Shown here: in pieces, positions 27,383-34,795 of the stretch
Layout: the number at the start of each line of letters is the position of its first letter
Numbering within the stretch: the stretch's first letter is position 1
Assembly (NCBI GenBank): GCA_959606905.1
Contig: CAUHML010000015.1
Location: 1 to 56,866 of the forward strand
Source: an uncultured Bacteroides sp.
Lineage (GTDB): Bacteria; Bacteroidota; Bacteroidia; Bacteroidales; Bacteroidaceae
Length of the DNA stretch: 56,866 nt
Reading direction: 5' to 3'
The notes under the pieces: generated by a model
The model's input: only the letters and a program-made list of their open reading frames with translations
What the model was told of the DNA's origin: nothing
Databases searched by the model: none
Position numbers and translations under genes: made by a program

Positions 27383-27436
27383 GCTATAAGCATATTCAGA
27401 TTTACTATAATGAAATAAAGACTTGCTATAATGAAA
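27383..27436 (+). repeat. Second 21-base-period array
   Basis: CTATAA recurs at 27384, 27405 and 27426, exactly 21 bases apart, in units like GCTATAATGAAA. Read on the minus strand, roughly three quarters of about 60 bases align without gaps to the array at 17618-17693. The unit orientation relative to the minus-strand genes is opposite in the two arrays. Confidence 0.7.
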
Positions 27437-27514
27437 AATGGAAGTGAACTCCTCGCACCCCATCCTTTATCCACTAACACAGACAAACAGGGAAAAGTGA
27501 AGAAATGAATGTTT

Positions 27515-27580
27515 TTCAAAAAAAGAAAACCTTACCAGTGATGAATCCAAAATAAGGGGTTGAATTCAGCACTGGCAGTT
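27515..27580 (-). terminator. Terminator of the nanT-nanL-epimerase operon
   Basis: On the minus strand an imperfect long hairpin (arms 27562-27580 and 27528-27548, sharing CCAGTG and TGAAT segments) is followed by a T-rich run (27515-27527). It lies 140 bases past the epimerase stop and supports nanO being a separate transcription unit. Confidence 0.6.
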
Positions 27581-27719
27581 TCTTGTCAAATTCTGCGTAA
27601 CTGACAACACCTGAACATCATCTGCGTTACGCTTCATATATACTTGCAGACTTTTATCTTGCCGGCTTCTCTACGTGCTTTACTAAATAAAAGTATCTTT
27701 AACTATCAACAGTGATATC

Positions 27720-28895
27720 TCAAAGAAGCTCTTTACAAAGCATATAACCACGAATCATCATACGAGGTATATGGAAAGGTCCTTTAAAAAGATTCCCCTT
27801 AGCGGGTTGGGCCACAGTACCGTCGCGATGAAGATAACCATACCATTCCCCATATTCCTTATCCGGGAAATGAGCATAAGCCCAATCACTCACCTGTTGA
27901 TGCATCTGAAGATATTTTTCATCTCCGGTAGCCTGATAAGCATATAAAGTGGCAATAATAGCTTCTGTTTGCGGCCACCAGAATTTCATATCCTGAGAAT
28001 AGTCCTGAACAGGAAGATTCCGACAGTCACGGAAATTGATAATTCCTCCGAATTCCTTGTCCCATCCCCACTCCCAAGACCAATCAAGAATCTGAAGAGC
28101 CAACTGAAGTAAGTCCTTATCCCAATTACGATATTTAGCTTCTTCCATGATAAACCACGCAGTTTCAATACAGTGCCCCGGGTTTATAACGCGCCCGTTA
28201 CAAGTATCTATGAATTCACCGTCAGGTCCCACCATTTCAAGCAAAGCTTTAAACTCCGGATGAATAAAATATTTACGTAACGCTGCAATCGAAGTATCTA
28301 TCTGCTCTGTCAACGACGGATCATCAATAACCATACGGATACGAGAAGCCGTGTTAATCAAGATCATTGTTATAGAATGACCTCTTGAAGGCAGAGTAGG
28401 CAAATATTTTGGCTCAAGAAATCCCGGAGTATTCAGGAAATGCAAGGTACGTTTAAATATATCCAAAGCTTTTTTCGCATATTCTTTTTCACCTGTTGCT
28501 AATGCATACTCAGCCATTGCTATTGCAGCAAAACCTTCAGAAAACACATAACGGCGTTTACGCAAGGGCTTTCCGTCTTCTGTAACTTCAAAAAACATAT
28601 GTCCGTCCGTATCAAAACAATGTGCTTCGATAAAATCAATACAACTTTTTGAGGCTGCCAGCCATTGAGGATTCTTTTCTATATTATTATATGCATATGC
28701 AGCTATAAATCCAAAACGTCCCTGAAACCAAACCGACTTGGTAGTATCCATCAAACTACCGTCACGATTAACGCATGTATACACCCCTCCATGTTCTCTA
28801 TCTAACCCATACTTCATCCAAAACGGCATAATATTATTTATTATATCGTCTTTATATGATATAGCCCACTTACTCAAATATTCTGTTGTATTCAT
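27720..28895 (-). CDS. nanE: N-acylglucosamine 2-epimerase (ManNAc to GlcNAc)
   Basis: The 391-residue AGE/renin-binding-protein family enzyme is an all-helical (alpha/alpha) barrel. Family features are WFQGRFGFIAAYAYNN (about 54-69), the His-containing RGHSITMILINTASRI (about 170-185), NPGHCIETAWFIME (about 240-253) and the C-terminal KGPFHIPRMMI. In this pathway type it turns ManNAc from the aldolase into GlcNAc, in place of the kinase/ManNAc-6-P epimerase route of E. coli. It is last in the nanT-nanL-epimerase operon, 11 bases after nanL. The gene symbol follows B. fragilis usage; the protein is not homologous to E. coli NanE. The GlcNAc kinase needed next is not in the window. Confidence 0.93.
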   Translation of the reverse strand: MNTTEYLSKWAISYKDDIINNIMPFWMKYGLDREHGGVYTCVNRDGSLMDTTKSVWFQGRFGFIAAYAYNNIEKNPQWLAASKSCIDFIEAHCFDTDGHMFFEVTEDGKPLRKRRYVFSEGFAAIAMAEYALATGEKEYAKKALDIFKRTLHFLNTPGFLEPKYLPTLPSRGHSITMILINTASRIRMVIDDPSLTEQIDTSIAALRKYFIHPEFKALLEMVGPDGEFIDTCNGRVINPGHCIETAWFIMEEAKYRNWDKDLLQLALQILDWSWEWGWDKEFGGIINFRDCRNLPVQDYSQDMKFWWPQTEAIIATLYAYQATGDEKYLQMHQQVSDWAYAHFPDKEYGEWYGYLHRDGTVAQPAKGNLFKGPFHIPRMMIRGYMLCKELL

Positions 28896-28906
28896 GCTAT
28901 GCGTTT

Positions 28907-29824
28907 TTAAAATTTATTGCATCGGTCAAAAAAATGAATAGCTTCAAGTTCCGCTTTCATCTGCGCTTCTTCCTCATCTGTCATATTCTGAAACGGAGTA
29001 CGGTTCTTGCCCAAATCAAGCCCTATCAACTTCATGATACGTTTTCCGCCGACAATATTCCCACGGAAATGACAAATCACGTTTATTACTTCTTGTGAGA
29101 AGTTTTGGCGTTCGCGAGCAGTTTCTATATCACCTGCCTCCCAAGCCTCAATAATACCGACCAATTCTTTACCGTTATAATTAGTTGTTCCTCCAATGCC
29201 ACCTTGAGCGCCTCCCATAGCCAGACAAGGAAGAATTGTCTCATCCTGTCCATGCAGCATATCGAATTTTCCATTTTTATATAAACGACATTGGTTATAT
29301 TCATACATACTCTCAAAAGTATATTTAATACCTGCAAAATTGGGAACACGACCGTCTACCGCTTCCAATAGCTTAACCATTGGTAAAAAAGCACCATTGA
29401 ACGCCGGAATATGATAATAATAGAAAGGCAGTTCGGGTGCCCCAGCTGCTATTTCTTCGATATATTTTACCAGTTCCTCAATACGACCAATCTTCGGAAA
29501 AGGAGGAGCCATAGCACCAATCCCCCATGCGCCTATTTTTTGTGCATGCTCTGCCAACATACGGCTAGCCTTTACACAGCAGCTACCAACATGCACTATA
29601 ACCTTAAAACCCTCAGGAGCAACAGAAACCCAACGTTCGGCCAATCGCATACGTTCTTCTTCTGTCAACATATAGCCTTCACCGGAAGAACCATTGATAA
29701 ACACTCCTTGCAGTCCATTCTTTACCAGCATCTTAGCATATGCTTCAATTGGTTCTAAATTCACCTCACCATTCTCATAAAAAGGAGTAAACGGTGCGTC
29801 AATAAGTCCTTTAATTCGTTCCAT
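28907..29824 (-). CDS. nanL: N-acetylneuraminate lyase
   Basis: A 305-residue class I aldolase of the DHDPS/NAL family that splits Neu5Ac into ManNAc and pyruvate in the cytoplasm. It carries GSSGEGYMLTEEER (carboxylate-binding loop, Ser46-Ser47), the catalytic tyrosine in YYYHIPA (about 135-140) and the Schiff-base lysine in FAGIKYTF (Lys167). GSSGE rather than the GTTGE of DHDPS, together with the epimerase and transporter neighbours, supports NAL. It starts 31 bases after the nanT stop. Confidence 0.95.
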   Translation of the reverse strand: MERIKGLIDAPFTPFYENGEVNLEPIEAYAKMLVKNGLQGVFINGSSGEGYMLTEEERMRLAERWVSVAPEGFKVIVHVGSCCVKASRMLAEHAQKIGAWGIGAMAPPFPKIGRIEELVKYIEEIAAGAPELPFYYYHIPAFNGAFLPMVKLLEAVDGRVPNFAGIKYTFESMYEYNQCRLYKNGKFDMLHGQDETILPCLAMGGAQGGIGGTTNYNGKELVGIIEAWEAGDIETARERQNFSQEVINVICHFRGNIVGGKRIMKLIGLDLGKNRTPFQNMTDEEEAQMKAELEAIHFFDRCNKF

Positions 29825-29855
29825 TATTTTATTTTTTATAAAGTTATATATACTC

Positions 29856-31097
29856 TTAATCTACCATATTATCTGTCTTCGGCCTTAAGAAATAGATTTG
29901 AAGTACCAATGCCACAGCCACTACAATGCTCAACATTGCAAATCCCTGTCCCAAGCTTCCTCCATCCGTCCATTTCCCTAACACTTCTGTCACAGCAGCT
30001 CCGGCAAACACGCCGGTCATATTCATAATACCATAAGCCGTTGCACGATGTTTCGCCGATACAAACTGACATAAAATAGGCATATTATTAGCGTCAAATA
30101 TTCCAAAGCCAATTCCGAAGAGTAAGCCTGCACCAATCACGCTAACAAAGCTATGTCCAAAACCCAGCAGAAGTAAAGCCGGTATAGTCATTCCCAAACC
30201 GATAGCTCCGGTATAGACCCGTCCACGAATATTTTTTTGTACCCAACGGTCTGACAAGATGCCACCTAAAATAACGCCGATAAAAGAAGAAACTGCAATC
30301 GTTATGGTAGATATCGGGCCGGCTTCGGACATCGGAATATTCAAACTATCTGCAAATAAGGTCGGAAGCCAATTCTTTGTTGCCCACCCCGGAAGACTGG
30401 GAGCAGCAAAATAGAAAAGAATAATCCAAAATGCCCAGTTAGTAAACAGTAAGGAAAGCCCACTTATTATAGAAGGTTTCTTTTCTCCAGGAACATTATC
30501 TATTTTCTTGCTAGAAACATTATGAATAGGATTTTCTTTCAAAAATAATATGAGTACCAAAGAATAGACAATCCCCACGATACCAAACCAATGAAAAGTA
30601 GCCTGCCAGGAGAAAGCCGCAGCAGCCGTAGCTCCAAAACCACCAATAGCCTGCCCTACATATAAACCGGTCATGTGTACTCCCACTGCCAAAGAACGTG
30701 ACTTCCCTTCGTGCCAGTCAGCAATTAACGACAAAGCCGAAGGAATATACAATGCTTCACTGACTCCCATTATAGCACGCAGCCAATAAAGTTCATGAAA
30801 ATCATGGGCATACCCCATCAAGAAAGTGACAGCGGACCAAACAAAAAGACTACCGACAACTAGCCACTTACGATTTACCCTATCCGCTATAATCCCGGCA
30901 ACGGGACTCATAAAACCATAGATCCACAAAAATATAGCCATTAAAGCCCCAAAAGCTTCTGCTTTATTCAGTTCTACAATATCTACTTTCATAGCTTCTT
31001 GCATAGTAGAAAGCATTTGGCGGTCCATATAATTAAGAAGTGCCACTATCCACAATAAACCGACTACTACCCAAGGATAAATACTTTTGTTTTTCAT
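29856..31097 (-). CDS. nanT: MFS sialic acid transporter
   Basis: About 413 residues with twelve predicted membrane helices. The cytoplasmic loop after helix 2 has GIIADRVNRKWL (the MFS DRxxRK motif), and the family's acidic YMDRQMLS lies in helix 1. It resembles the anion:cation symporter/hexuronate group. Its place at the head of the nanL-epimerase operon makes Neu5Ac the most likely substrate, as for B. fragilis NanT. The open frame begins at a TTG (31106), but the ATG at 31097 directly precedes the KNKSIYPW start and is preferred. A perfect promoter with an operator lies just upstream. Confidence 0.9.
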   Translation of the reverse strand: MKNKSIYPWVVVGLLWIVALLNYMDRQMLSTMQEAMKVDIVELNKAEAFGALMAIFLWIYGFMSPVAGIIADRVNRKWLVVGSLFVWSAVTFLMGYAHDFHELYWLRAIMGVSEALYIPSALSLIADWHEGKSRSLAVGVHMTGLYVGQAIGGFGATAAAAFSWQATFHWFGIVGIVYSLVLILFLKENPIHNVSSKKIDNVPGEKKPSIISGLSLLFTNWAFWIILFYFAAPSLPGWATKNWLPTLFADSLNIPMSEAGPISTITIAVSSFIGVILGGILSDRWVQKNIRGRVYTGAIGLGMTIPALLLLGFGHSFVSVIGAGLLFGIGFGIFDANNMPILCQFVSAKHRATAYGIMNMTGVFAGAAVTEVLGKWTDGGSLGQGFAMLSIVVAVALVLQIYFLRPKTDNMVD

Positions 31098-31136
31098 ATA
31101 AAGCAATTTTTATGTTTCACTCGCATTAAATTATTG

Positions 31137-31168
31137 CAAACATAATACTATTTTTATTATAAGCCAAA
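31137..31168 (-). promoter_or_regulatory. Promoter of the nanT operon
   Basis: On the minus strand TTTG (31165-31168) and TATGTTTG (31137-31144) are 20 bases apart, the same geometry as at the sialidase. Confidence 0.85.
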
Positions 31169-31172
31169 TATT

Positions 31173-31190
31173 TAATTAAATATTTTATTA
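31173..31190. promoter_or_regulatory. Palindromic operator at nanT
   Basis: TAATTAAATATTTTATTA, identical in all 18 bases to the site at the sialidase promoter, 4 bases upstream of the -33 element. Confidence 0.75.
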
Positions 31191-31241
31191 TATATTCGAG
31201 GATTACTAAATGGACTAGAGTCTATAACACTTTATGCATGA

Positions 31242-31280
31242 AAAAGGTAGTGCCTTCTGCTATGGACGACACTACCTTTT
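31242..31280 (-). terminator. Terminator of yhcH
   Basis: AAAAGGTAGTG (31242-31252) and CACTACCTTTT (31270-31280) form an 11-base-pair stem ending in T residues on the minus strand. Confidence 0.8.
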
Positions 31281-31301
31281 CCATATAAAAACAACAATAA
31301 T

Positions 31302-31748
31302 TCAGAGCTTCACTTTGGCTATCAGTTTACGTATTTTACCACTACCAATAACCGGAGCATGAGGATCTTCCGGATATACAATCACAAACTGCCCCGGAAG
31401 CAAACTAACATAGGTAGTAGGACGATCTGAATACAGAGCACAATCTTCTTCTTTTGAATATGCCTTAGTCTCGTTTTGCAAATCTTCTAAAGCTTTCCAA
31501 CCAATCATTTCCTCACCCTCCAACAAGATATGTACATCAATATAGTCATGATGCAATTCTAAAACCTGCTGATCAGAAGTTACGCACTCCGGATTCACAT
31601 TATTAATAAATAGATGATCACCATCAACCTCAATACGCCCCAAATCGGCATGAAGCAAATCATGTGTTTTCACATAGTCAAACAAAGACTTAAACAAAGG
31701 GTGAAGTCCTTCAATCCGCTGACTATTTTGCAGATTAGATACAATCAT
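31302..31748 (-). CDS. yhcH: YhcH/YjgK/YiaL family protein, probable sialic acid anomerase
   Basis: A 148-residue cupin-like protein. The YhcH family has been described as a metal-dependent anomerase that supplies the aldolase with the open form of Neu5Ac (established for E. coli, recalled). Visible features are the His/Glu-rich LELHHDYIDVHILLEGEEMIGW (about 75-95) and the VYPEDPHAPVIG motif near the C-terminus, both likely metal-site elements. The ATG at 31748 is chosen because an AAAGGA ribosome site precedes it; the longer frame starts at a TTG inside the TATATTTG promoter element. It is a single-gene unit with its own terminator and an operator upstream. Confidence 0.88.
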   Translation of the reverse strand: MIVSNLQNSQRIEGLHPLFKSLFDYVKTHDLLHADLGRIEVDGDHLFINNVNPECVTSDQQVLELHHDYIDVHILLEGEEMIGWKALEDLQNETKAYSKEEDCALYSDRPTTYVSLLPGQFVIVYPEDPHAPVIGSGKIRKLIAKVKL

Positions 31749-31784
31749 ATTTTTCCTTTCATTTATAATTAAACAATAATCGCA

Positions 31785-31792
31785 CAAATATA
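31785..31792 (-). promoter_or_regulatory. -7 element of yhcH
   Basis: Reads TATATTTG on the minus strand. No clear TTTG is found 19-20 bases upstream; the palindrome at 31822-31839 lies close to the expected -33 position. Confidence 0.6.
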
Positions 31793-31821
31793 AGTCTTAT
31801 ATTTAATATTCGGTTTATTAT

Positions 31822-31839
31822 TAATAAAAATATTTATTA
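31822..31839. promoter_or_regulatory. Palindromic operator at yhcH
   Basis: TAATAAAAATATTTATTA is a TAATAAA-N4-TTTATTA palindrome of the same family as the nanH and nanT sites. It lies between the divergent yhcH and ROK genes. Confidence 0.65.
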
Positions 31840-31936
31840 TATTAAACCTGACACTCAAAAGCCCTTTATTATTATTTCCGACGAAAAAATATCAGAAATT
31901 GAGAATATAATAAATTCAAAGACAAGAAATCTCCAT

Positions 31937-31960
31937 TAATAAATAAATTTATTATCTTTG
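31937..31960 (+). promoter_or_regulatory. Operator overlapping the -7 element of the ROK gene
   Basis: TAATAAATAAATTTATTA (31937-31954, TAATAAA-N4-TTTATTA) overlaps TATCTTTG (31953-31960), a perfect -7 element. This position fits autorepression. Confidence 0.7.
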
Positions 31961-31985
31961 CGAGAAAGAATAAAGAAGAACTAAG

Positions 31986-33194
31986 ATGAAACAACATTTA
32001 CTGAAAGAAATAGAAGTAGGGACTAAAAACGCTCTTCTTAAGAAGAAGATTATCACACATTATATATATAATGGTAGTTCAACTATTACGGATTTAGCAA
32101 AGGAGCTAGATCTTAGTGTCCCAACTGTCACAAAATTCATTAGTGAAATGTGTGAGGAGGGGTATATAAATGATTACGGCAAACTGGAAACGAGTGGAGG
32201 GCGCTATCCTAGCTTATACGGCCTAAATCCCGAATCAGGATACTTCATTGGAGTAGATATCAAGAAATTTGCAATTAACATAGGCCTGATCAACTTTAAA
32301 GGTGATATGGTAGAGTTAAAGATGAATATCCCTTTCAAATCAGAAAATACGTCGGAAGCACTTGAAGAATTATGTAAACTTATCTTGCAATTTATAAAGA
32401 AAGTAGATATTGATAATGATAAAATATTAAATATCAATATAAATGTTTCCGGCAGAGTCAATCCGGAATCCGGATATAGTTTCAGCCAGTTCAATTTCGA
32501 AGAAAGACCGCTGGCGGAGGTGTTGACTGAAAAAATCGGATTTCGAGTAACAATTGACAATGATACACGCGCCATGACATACGGAGAATATATGAAAGGG
32601 TGCGTAAAAGGAGAAAAAGATATTATTTTTGTAAATGTCAGCTGGGGGCTGGGTATCGGCATTATTATTGACGGGAAAATATATACCGGCAAATCGGGAT
32701 TTTCCGGAGAATTCGGGCACACAAATGTTTTCGATAATGAAATCATCTGCCATTGTGGGAAAAAAGGTTGTCTGGAGACTGAAGCATCAGGCTCTGCTCT
32801 TCATCGAATATTAATAGAACGTATCCAGAACGGAGAAAGTTCAATTTTATCCAACAGGATTTTGTCAAAAGACAATGTTTTGACTTTAGATGAAATTATC
32901 GCTTCTGTAAATAAAGAAGATCTGCTTTGTATTGAAATCGTAGAAGAAATAGGCCAAAAACTAGGAAAACAGATTGCCGGATTAATTAATATCTTTAATC
33001 CGGAACTAGTTATAATAGGCGGAACCTTATCACTGACAGGCGACTATATTACCCAGCCTATCAAAACAGCAGTACGTAAATACTCGCTCAACCTGGTAAA
33101 TAAGGATTCTGCTATTATGACCTCCAAATTAAAAGACAAAGCCGGTATTGTCGGAGCCTGTATGCTGGCACGCAGTAGAATGTTTGAAAGTTAA
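31986..33194 (+). CDS. nanR: ROK-family repressor of sialic acid genes
   Basis: A 402-residue ROK protein with an N-terminal winged helix-turn-helix (about 18-75, TITDLAKELDLSVPTVTKFISEM) and a ROK sugar-binding domain. The phosphate-binding loop typical of ROK kinases is degraded (GVDIKKFAINIGLI), while the sugar/zinc part is kept: EFGHT (about 243-247) and HCGKKGCLETEASG (about 258-271). So it is a NagC/XylR-like regulator rather than a kinase. It is divergent from yhcH. Its own promoter carries the palindrome found at nanH, nanT and yhcH, which makes it the best candidate for that operator. The inducer is probably Neu5Ac or ManNAc/GlcNAc. The symbol is given by role only; NanR of E. coli is a GntR protein. 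Confidence 0.85.
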   Translation: MKQHLLKEIEVGTKNALLKKKIITHYIYNGSSTITDLAKELDLSVPTVTKFISEMCEEGYINDYGKLETSGGRYPSLYGLNPESGYFIGVDIKKFAINIGLINFKGDMVELKMNIPFKSENTSEALEELCKLILQFIKKVDIDNDKILNININVSGRVNPESGYSFSQFNFEERPLAEVLTEKIGFRVTIDNDTRAMTYGEYMKGCVKGEKDIIFVNVSWGLGIGIIIDGKIYTGKSGFSGEFGHTNVFDNEIICHCGKKGCLETEASGSALHRILIERIQNGESSILSNRILSKDNVLTLDEIIASVNKEDLLCIEIVEEIGQKLGKQIAGLINIFNPELVIIGGTLSLTGDYITQPIKTAVRKYSLNLVNKDSAIMTSKLKDKAGIVGACMLARSRMFES

Positions 33195-33270
33195 ATTATT
33201 GTTTCAAGCTCTACAATAAAGGCTAATCTGAGAGATTTAAAATTTAAGGCTAAAAAATTGTCGGATTCTT

Positions 33271-33300
33271 TTTGTTTTCTCAAATAAAGCTGTAATTTTG
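33271..33300 (+). promoter_or_regulatory. Promoter of tRNA-Thr
   Basis: TTTG (33271-33274), 18 bases, TAATTTTG (33293-33300), ending 24 bases before the tRNA. Confidence 0.7.
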
Positions 33301-33324
33301 CACGCCGTAAACGAGAGACAAACC

Positions 33325-33397
<73 letters not shown>

Positions 33398-33404
33398 CTT
33401 AAAT

Positions 33405-33439
33405 AAAACGCTGATTATTAATTATTTAATCAGCGTTTT
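33405..33439 (+). terminator. Terminator after tRNA-Thr
   Basis: AAAACGCTGATTA (33405-33417) and TAATCAGCGTTTT (33427-33439) form a 13-base-pair stem followed by T residues. Confidence 0.85.
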
Positions 33440-33486
33440 TCTTTTCTAAAAATTCAATTCTGAATAAAAAAACATAAATCTGCGTA

Positions 33487-33494
33487 TATATTTG
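33487..33494 (+). promoter_or_regulatory. -7 element of the integrase gene
   Basis: TATATTTG, 42 bases before the preferred ATG. The -33 region has no clear TTTG. Confidence 0.5.
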
Positions 33495-33535
33495 CATAAA
33501 ATTGTATAGTAGAATTGTGTTTGATTATTCAGCTT

Positions 33536-34768
33536 ATGGCAACAATCAGATTAACAATTTTAAGTTCCATTAAGGAACATGATGGCAGGCTCCCTATCTT
33601 AGTCTGCATCTCCCAAAAGAAAGAACGTGCCTACATCAAAACAGAGTTTCTGTTAGATGATATTGCAGAATTTGACAACGAAAAGGTAGTCTATCGAAAA
33701 GACGCAGGCATAATGAACAAACGTCTCCAGTTCGTTTTCTCTCAATACAAAGAGAAGTTTGATGCAATCGAGAACATTGAATATTTTTCTGCACTTCAAA
33801 TCAAGCAGATGATTAATTCTAAAGAACGCCCATCCCATATATCATTTTTAGAGTTTTGGAAGAAACGAATTAGTGAGTTCCGGGAGGAAGGTCGAGAAAG
33901 TTATGCAAAGATGAATGAAGAAACAATTCGTATCTTTACCTTAGCCGAAGGCGATATACCTATTCCAGCTATCAACACACTGGTGATTGAGCATTTCAAA
34001 AAGTGGATGACAAAGAAAGGGTATGCAAACGGGAATATCGGGTTAAGACTAACTCATTTAAAAGCTAGAATCAATGAGTTAATTAAAGCAGGTACTCTCA
34101 AACAGGATATTCACCCATTCGCTTATACGAAGATTCCTACTGCCGAACCTAAAGAATGTGATTTAACGATAGAAGAATTTCAAAGAATACGTAATACAAA
34201 AGTAAATGGAAAGCGAATGAATTTAGGCAAAGACATGCTCCTACTTTCTTTCTATTTGTGTGGTATAAACTTAAAAGATTTATTGACCGTTAATCTGTCA
34301 AGTGACATTCTTTCCTTTGAAAGATGTAAAACCATAAGCGCCAAAACGGGCAAATCAGTGATAACGATACCAATACATAACGAAGCTAGAGCAATTATAA
34401 ATAAATATATTAATAAAAAGGGGGTGCTAGAATTGGGGTATTCATACACCTACTCAAATCTACAAAAATATATAAACCTTTGTATGAGAGAACTAAAAGA
34501 GTACTTAGGAATCAAACAGACATTGTGCTTTTATTCCGCCCGTAAAACTTTCGCCCAGTTCGCCTCTGAACTTGGTATTCCAGACGGGGTGATAGATTAT
34601 TGCCTTGGTCATTCAGACAAGAATCGAGGAATCATCCGATATTATACGAAGGTAAAGCAAAAGCAAGCGGAAATAGCCATAAACAGGGTAATCGACTACG
34701 TGAACAACCCGGACAAATATAAGGACTATATAGAGATGAGGGCGGATATCATGATGATGAAAACATAG
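33536..34768 (+). CDS. int: Tyrosine integrase of the prophage
   Basis: A 410-residue tyrosine recombinase of the Bacteroidota type. It has an arm-binding N-terminus (about 1-90), a SAM-like core-binding domain (about 98-195) and a catalytic domain (about 205-395). Seen are the beta-hairpin Lys (KTGKS), the second Arg in YSARKTFAQF (about 333), LGHSDKN (about 357) and the nucleophile in IIRYYTKV (about 368). At the first catalytic Arg the helix reads YLCGINLKDLL, with Asn where Arg is usual; the His of HxxR is also replaced. IntDOT of CTnDOT is known to lack this Arg. The ATG at 33536 is preferred over a TTG at 33515. Position next to tRNA-Thr indicates the insertion site. Confidence 0.93.
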   Translation: MATIRLTILSSIKEHDGRLPILVCISQKKERAYIKTEFLLDDIAEFDNEKVVYRKDAGIMNKRLQFVFSQYKEKFDAIENIEYFSALQIKQMINSKERPSHISFLEFWKKRISEFREEGRESYAKMNEETIRIFTLAEGDIPIPAINTLVIEHFKKWMTKKGYANGNIGLRLTHLKARINELIKAGTLKQDIHPFAYTKIPTAEPKECDLTIEEFQRIRNTKVNGKRMNLGKDMLLLSFYLCGINLKDLLTVNLSSDILSFERCKTISAKTGKSVITIPIHNEARAIINKYINKKGVLELGYSYTYSNLQKYINLCMRELKEYLGIKQTLCFYSARKTFAQFASELGIPDGVIDYCLGHSDKNRGIIRYYTKVKQKQAEIAINRVIDYVNNPDKYKDYIEMRADIMMMKT

Positions 34769-34770
34769 AA

Positions 34771-34795
34771 AAAGGTAGCTTACTCGGCTACCTTT
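34771..34795. terminator. Bidirectional terminator between integrase and cargo
   Basis: AAAGGTAGC (34771-34779) and GCTACCTTT (34787-34795) form a 9-base-pair stem with A and T runs outside. It overlaps the last codons of the convergent gene. Confidence 0.7.

Larger units (their letters stand above)
26536..27719. other. 1.2 kb regulatory intergenic region upstream of nanO
   Basis: No convincing protein gene. From left to right it holds the nanO leader with a short palindrome (AGATAAGTATCT, minus strand), the left inverted repeat (26582-26598), a plus-strand promoter (26789-26819), the right inverted repeat (26903-26919), three 22-base palindromic repeats (27261-27319), the 21-base array (27383-27436), and the terminator of the nanTLE operon (27515-27580). 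A 53-codon open stretch with a GTG start on the minus strand (27083-27244) could be a gene remnant but matches nothing I recognise. Confidence 0.6.

Noticed and set aside
31749..31787. Upstream extension of yhcH (start codon TTG)
   Set aside because: The TTG is part of the TATATTTG promoter element, and a good ribosome site precedes the internal ATG at 31748.
32204..32753. 180- and 108-codon minus-strand frames inside the ROK gene
   Set aside because: The plus-strand ROK protein has clear HTH and EFGH/zinc motifs; the opposite frames are shadows.
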